Positions 60,365 to 64,000 of a stretch of DNA of 64,000 nt are shown piece by piece; the first letter of the stretch is position 1; each line of letters begins with the position of its first letter. Both the position numbers and the translations under genes were made by a program. Source of the DNA: Nocardia arizonensis (lineage in GTDB: Bacteria > Actinomycetota > Actinomycetes > Mycobacteriales > Mycobacteriaceae); assembly GCF_001310275.1 (NCBI RefSeq), contig NZ_LGYZ01000027.1, positions 124,001 through 188,000 on the forward strand. Reading direction: 5' to 3'. The notes below the pieces were generated by a model that was given only the letters and a program-made list of their open reading frames with translations, was not told the DNA's origin and ran no database searches.

Positions 60365-60390
60365 ACGGGCGGGCGTCGCGCGATGGACTG

Positions 60391-60849
60391 CTACGGCAGC
60401 GGCGACTCGAGCTCGCTGACCAGCCAGCGGCCGAGGACGTTGTCGACCGTGGCGGTCATGCTGATGTGCTGGGGCTGGGGCTCGGGGCTGTTCGCATTGG
60501 CCCGCACCTGGGTCATGGTGATCAGAACCGTCTGGCGCAGCAGGTCACCGCGGACCGAGCCGCATTCGGCCCATTCGACCCACGCACGCACCTGCGCCTG
60601 CTGCATGGCTTGACGAAGTTCCGGCGCCGCTCCGGCGAGTTCCTCGGCGAACGCACCGGTGCTGCGCGCCAGAACGCGCTCGAAGTAGCCGTCCAGCGCG
60701 GCGTGATCGTAGGTGCCGACCTCCCGGGCGAAATCGCAGGCGGCGAGCCGGGCGTCGTCCGCGGGCCACGCCGCAGCCGTCGGTGCCGAGAGCACGGCAG
60801 CTGCAGCACCGGCTGTCAACAACGCGCCCAAAACCAAAGTGCGAGACAC
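60391..60849 (-). CDS. Secreted Mce-associated-like protein
   Basis: The 152-residue protein has a signal peptide (VSRTLVLGALLTAGAAAAVL, cleavage near TAAA-WP) and a SnoaL/NTF2-like mature domain. YDHAALDGYFERVLARSTGAF, TVLITMTQVRANANSPEP and DNVLGRWLVSELESPLP follow the layout of Mce-associated (Mas) proteins of mycobacteria, which accompany lipid importers. Two cysteines (in LAACDF and WAECGS) could pair. GTG start with AAGAGGA. It is convergent with the PKS2 operon; no Mce genes are in the window. Confidence 0.72.
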   Translation of the reverse strand: MSRTLVLGALLTAGAAAAVLSAPTAAAWPADDARLAACDFAREVGTYDHAALDGYFERVLARSTGAFAEELAGAAPELRQAMQQAQVRAWVEWAECGSVRGDLLRQTVLITMTQVRANANSPEPQPQHISMTATVDNVLGRWLVSELESPLP

Positions 60850-60995
60850 GAAATCCTCTTTCGACAAGGACGCGCACTGATGCCCGTCCGAGGCTGTCAC
60901 TGTATCGGGCAGGCACGACACGCGACATCTCGAAGCCATCCACCAGATGATCGGCCTGCACGACCGCCCTGCCCGCCGCTGGGAACCGAAACCAC

Positions 60996-61871
60996 CTACG
61001 GCTTGTGTTGTGTGCCCACATGGCGGTGGAGGAAGGCGATCTGGTCGGCAACCACGAGTTCGTGTTGGGGGCCGTCGTAGATGTCGAAATGATCGACGCC
61101 TGGGTAGGTGTGGAGTTCCGCGTGCGGCGCATTCCGAGCGGCTCGGATGGCCGGGCCGGGTGCGGCGACTTGGTCTTGTTCGCCGACACAGACCAGCCAC
61201 GGGCAATGCAGTCCACGTGCGGCGCGGATGGGGCGAAACGGTCGTCCGAGTAGCCAGCGGGCGCTGACCCGGTTACGCCATCGGGAGTCTTCGCCAATTG
61301 CGACGACATGCCGCCAGCCGTCCTCGCTGTCGGGTGCGTTGATGAACGCCGCTTGGTGTGGTTGTCCGACCGCGGGCAGATATCCCCCTTTCACCGCGGT
61401 GAGCAATGTGCGCATCCGCACCGTGAACGACCCGCGGTATGCCTGGGAAACGATATCGAGAAAAGGTACTTGGCTGATCGCCGCAGCGATCCGGGGATCT
61501 GCGGCCGCGGCGGCCAACGCGTTGCCGCCACCCATCGAGGAGCCGAAGGTGACGACACGCAACGGATCGACGTCGGGGCGTGTGCGAGCGTAAGCGATCG
61601 CCGCGGACCAGTCCTCGAGTTGACGGGCCGGGACGAACAGGTCGGGTTCGCCCTCGCTGTCGCCGAACCCGCGGTGGTCGAACACGAGTGCGGCGTAGCC
61701 TGCGGCGGCGAAGCGCTCGGCGAAGGCGCCGAGCCGGTCACGGCGCGTTCCGGACAGGCCGTGTGCCATCACGATCACCGGAGCAGGCTGTCTGGTGCCG
61801 TGCGCGGGATACCACCAAGCCGCGCATCGGTCGGTTCCCGAGATGAAGGTCAATTCCTGGCGTGTACCCAT
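60996..61871 (-). CDS. Alpha/beta hydrolase (dienelactone hydrolase/peptidase S9-like)
   Basis: The 291-residue hydrolase shows the oxyanion segment VMAHGLSGTRRDR, the FDHRGFGDSEG strand-loop, the nucleophile Ser in FGSSMGGGNAL, an Asp in GEQDQVAAP and the catalytic His in GVDHFDIYDG. Similar proteins are annotated as S9-type or xylan-esterase-like hydrolases; the substrate is unknown. There is no signal peptide. Its 5' end overlaps the 3' end of a truncated gene on the same strand, so the start (ATG at 61871) is placed on family similarity (LTFISGTDRCAAWWYP). Confidence 0.82.
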   Translation of the reverse strand: MGTRQELTFISGTDRCAAWWYPAHGTRQPAPVIVMAHGLSGTRRDRLGAFAERFAAAGYAALVFDHRGFGDSEGEPDLFVPARQLEDWSAAIAYARTRPDVDPLRVVTFGSSMGGGNALAAAAADPRIAAAISQVPFLDIVSQAYRGSFTVRMRTLLTAVKGGYLPAVGQPHQAAFINAPDSEDGWRHVVAIGEDSRWRNRVSARWLLGRPFRPIRAARGLHCPWLVCVGEQDQVAAPGPAIRAARNAPHAELHTYPGVDHFDIYDGPQHELVVADQIAFLHRHVGTQHKP

Positions 61872-62337
61872 GCATCAAGACAGTGCTCGACGTCGTGCGC
61901 CGGCGCTGGCAGGAAATGGTCGCAGTGTTCTCTGGTCCTTCCCCGACGGCCATGTCGAATTGTCCGTCACGCTCGTCTCGAGTTTTGACCATGGTGGTGA
62001 CCTGCGTGCCGAGCAACCCCGCCACGGTCGTCGTGTCGCTGTCGACGGGCAGATCGGAGGCGATCGCATACATCTCGACCTTGAAGCCGTTGGTGGCGTC
62101 GTCGTCGTCCCACGTGGTCGGGTCGGCAAGACCGCTGCTGGCCAGCAGGAGCGCGTCGGTGCGTCGAGTGATCGAATACGCCTGACGCAGACCGGGCCAA
62201 GCAGGTCCGCCCATGAAGGCCGGATTGATCAACGGTGCGATGACGTCCTGATCGAGGCGACCCCACGACGTCCACGCCGCTTCGATCGCCGTCCGGGTAG
62301 CGGTGCCGAATGCCTCGTCCAACTCTGTATCACTCAC
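61738..62337 (-). pseudogene. Truncated gene of unknown family (weakly SUFU-like)
   Basis: The first ~135 residues are protein-like (WTSWGRLDQDVIAPLINPAF, RTDALLLASSGLADP, GFKVEMYAIASDLP) and faintly recall suppressor-of-fused-like domains. After VGEGPENTA the frame changes character into Arg/Thr-rich residues and runs 134 bp into the downstream hydrolase gene. The original C-terminal part appears to have been replaced, so I treat it as a 3'-truncated remnant. Start at the ATG at 62337. Confidence 0.45.
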
Positions 62338-62510
62338 GGGCAGAGCGTGATCGCGGTGTGGGCGTCCTGGCTGACGGGAACTCGCGGCCCCGGCCCTGCC
62401 GTCGCCTCGTCTCGCAGTTCGGCTGAGTCAGGGGCGGATACCGCGCCTCCCGCCGTGTCGTCTCGGTCAGATAGTGGCGGGGTGCTGGTTCGAACTTCGC
62501 GGGCGGTGAG

Positions 62511-63998
62511 CTACGCGCGGTCGCGGCCGAAGACGCGCTGATAGATGTCCATGGCGTGGCTCGTCATCCCGGGTAGGCCTGCCTCCAGGCGAAAGGTTCT
62601 CGAACCGTCGGAACGACGCTGGGCGCACAGGAACAGGTCGGTCGTTCGCCGGCGCTCCGCCCGCATGGACGCGAAATCGTAGAGATGGGTCACCACAATC
62701 ACTTTCACGCCCGCGTCGACCAGCGCCTCGGTGATCGGCGTCAGGATCTCGGTGGCTTCCCGCTCGCTCGTCGAGGCGAACGGTTCGTTCCACAGCACCA
62801 TGGAACCCGACTCGATCCGGCCGGTGAGGTCCCGCATCCGCACCAGTTCCTCCTTCAACCTGCCGTAGGTCATCGAAGAATCGTCTTGGATGCGAAAGTG
62901 GGTGAAGACTCCCGTTCGGATGTCGGCCTCGAAGGCTTCCGAGACAACGAACATGCCCGCTTGCATCATCAGCTGGGCCGTGCCGAGACTGCGGAGGAAG
63001 GTCGACTTCCCACCGCTGTTGGCGCCAGTGATGACCGTCAGGAGTCGCCCCTTGCCCTCGATCGAGTTCCCCTCGATCGGCGATCGGGCCGACAAACAGA
63101 GCGCTGGGTCCCGCAGGGAGCGAAAACTGTAGGATGCCGGGCTGCCCGAGGGCAGCGGTCGCGGAAAGCACACGGGATATCCACCGGTGCGCAGGCGCTC
63201 GTGGAGATTGACGCAACCGACGAGGAAGGCGAGTTCGGTACGCGCGGCGTGAAAAAAGCCGGCCAGCGCCTCGGTCACATGGGAGACCACGTCGGCGACG
63301 CGATCGAGGCTTGTTCCGACGAGTCGCCAGATGAACTTCTTCGCACTCTCGTCGGTCGCGGAAATCTCTACGGTGTGCCGGTCCCGTGGGGCGAAGACGG
63401 ATTTCCGGCGCGGAGATCGGCTCGGTGGTTCATGCAATACCGGGTTGGCGATCCCACCGTTCGGCCCGAGCTCCGCACTGATCTCGAAGCCGTGTTCGAA
63501 TTCCATGGCGTCGATATACCGCTCGACTTCCGACAGATATTCTTCCCCGAATGTGCCTGCTACCGCTTCCGTGAATCCGATGAAGCCCTCCGACTTGAAA
63601 CGTGACAGATTCGGCGTGAGTTTGGTGCGCAGTAGGCGTAAGAAACCGATCAGCTTGGTGAGAGGCTCGAGAGACAGGTACAGCTTTCCACGTGCGCCTC
63701 TGTCGCGTCCGGCCGTCCAGCGCCGCAATTCGGCGGCTTCGTTCACAATGGCGTAGAGCTCCCGAACGACATCGGGATTCGCGCAACTGTCCATCACCAC
63801 CCGCTGCCGGTAGGTGATGACAGTCGGATCGACCAAGGACCTGGTCACCAGGTCGGCGGCCACGGTGCGCAGGAACTTGTCACCGCCCGCCATCGCCGCG
63901 TACACGATCGACAGCTCGAGATCGTCGGCGACCGCTTTACCGTTTTCCACGACCTGAGCATGGTTCCACCCATCCGGCCCGAGTAGATTCACCTTCAC
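62511..63998 (-). CDS. MutS-family ATPase (MutS-like DNA-binding/repair protein)
   Basis: The 495-residue protein has a helical MutS core-like region (about 1-300; ITYRQRVVMDSCANPDVVRELYAI is characteristic) and the MutS ATPase domain (about 310-490). Walker A is GANSGGKST, Walker B is the family variant MVLWNEPFAST with NE, and the SH-type VVTHLYDFA follows. It lacks the mismatch-recognition domain, so it resembles the short MutS-like proteins of actinobacteria whose function is open. The GTG start lies 3 bp from the window edge (KVNLLGPDG resembles known family N-termini), so any ribosome binding site is outside and the start is not fully certain. Confidence 0.8.
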   Translation of the reverse strand: MKVNLLGPDGWNHAQVVENGKAVADDLELSIVYAAMAGGDKFLRTVAADLVTRSLVDPTVITYRQRVVMDSCANPDVVRELYAIVNEAAELRRWTAGRDRGARGKLYLSLEPLTKLIGFLRLLRTKLTPNLSRFKSEGFIGFTEAVAGTFGEEYLSEVERYIDAMEFEHGFEISAELGPNGGIANPVLHEPPSRSPRRKSVFAPRDRHTVEISATDESAKKFIWRLVGTSLDRVADVVSHVTEALAGFFHAARTELAFLVGCVNLHERLRTGGYPVCFPRPLPSGSPASYSFRSLRDPALCLSARSPIEGNSIEGKGRLLTVITGANSGGKSTFLRSLGTAQLMMQAGMFVVSEAFEADIRTGVFTHFRIQDDSSMTYGRLKEELVRMRDLTGRIESGSMVLWNEPFASTSEREATEILTPITEALVDAGVKVIVVTHLYDFASMRAERRRTTDLFLCAQRRSDGSRTFRLEAGLPGMTSHAMDIYQRVFGRDRA

Positions 63999-64000
63999 CG

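Noticed and set aside
62790..62830. Asn-Glu instead of Asp-Glu in the MutS-like Walker B as a defect
   Set aside because: NE at this position appears to be usual in short MutS-like ATPases, so it is not evidence of inactivation.

Overview
The window is uniformly very GC-rich and reads as a chromosomal segment of a mycolic-acid actinomycete, most likely Nocardia or a close relative. The basis is two secreted antigen-85-like mycolyltransferases, mycocerosic-synthase-like iterative type I polyketide synthases, a PapA/condensation-type acyltransferase, several FadD ligases, a Mce-associated-like secreted protein, GTG/TTG starts and leaderless transcripts. No tRNA, rRNA or CRISPR array was seen.

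Layout. 0-8.6 kb holds housekeeping and stress genes: the end of a nitronate monooxygenase, a three-repeat IPT/TIG protein, a double-TerD protein, a half CBS protein, CYTH-CHAD, DUF3754, a tiny secreted peptide and DoxX. 8.8-15.3 kb holds a large polytopic membrane protein, an isolated fragment of a PEP-utilising enzyme, a FadD with a palindromic promoter and a double glyoxalase protein. 15.4-25.3 kb is a compact catabolic cluster in two divergent blocks: tartrate/malate dehydrogenase, semialdehyde dehydrogenase, class III aminotransferase, DUF3830, amidase, D-2-hydroxyacid dehydrogenase, two maleate-isomerase/arylmalonate-decarboxylase paralogues and a GntR-FCD regulator. The same 16-bp operator lies in both divergent promoter regions. 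A Uma2 gene sits at the 3' end of the tartrate dehydrogenase gene and is bracketed by a 72-bp direct repeat of that gene's tail.

The most interesting system is biosynthetic. At 28.9-37.5 kb a GNAT acetyltransferase, a fully reducing KS-AT-DH-ER-KR-ACP synthase without thioesterase, and an alpha-oxoamine synthase form a tight, translationally coupled operon. This is the enzyme logic of fungal fumonisin and sphingoid-base assembly: a polyketide chain is released by decarboxylative condensation with an amino acid, then possibly N-acylated. At 51.2-60.4 kb a paralogous synthase of the same architecture is coupled to a DHA2 exporter and a PapA-like acyltransferase. The two synthases look like duplicates with different chain-release partners.

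Between them (37.6-51.1 kb) lies a patchwork: a secreted protein, a beta-lactamase-fold hydrolase, a lower-GC toxin/immunity-like pair, an IS5-type insertion sequence that abuts a 5'-truncated IPT/TIG gene, an alpha/beta-hydrolase relic, an ArsR regulator divergent from a P450-like/PEP-mutase fusion, a TetR autoregulatory operon with a palindromic promoter, and two divergent mycolyltransferases. The window ends with a secreted Mce-associated-like protein, an alpha/beta hydrolase, a truncated gene and a MutS-family ATPase.
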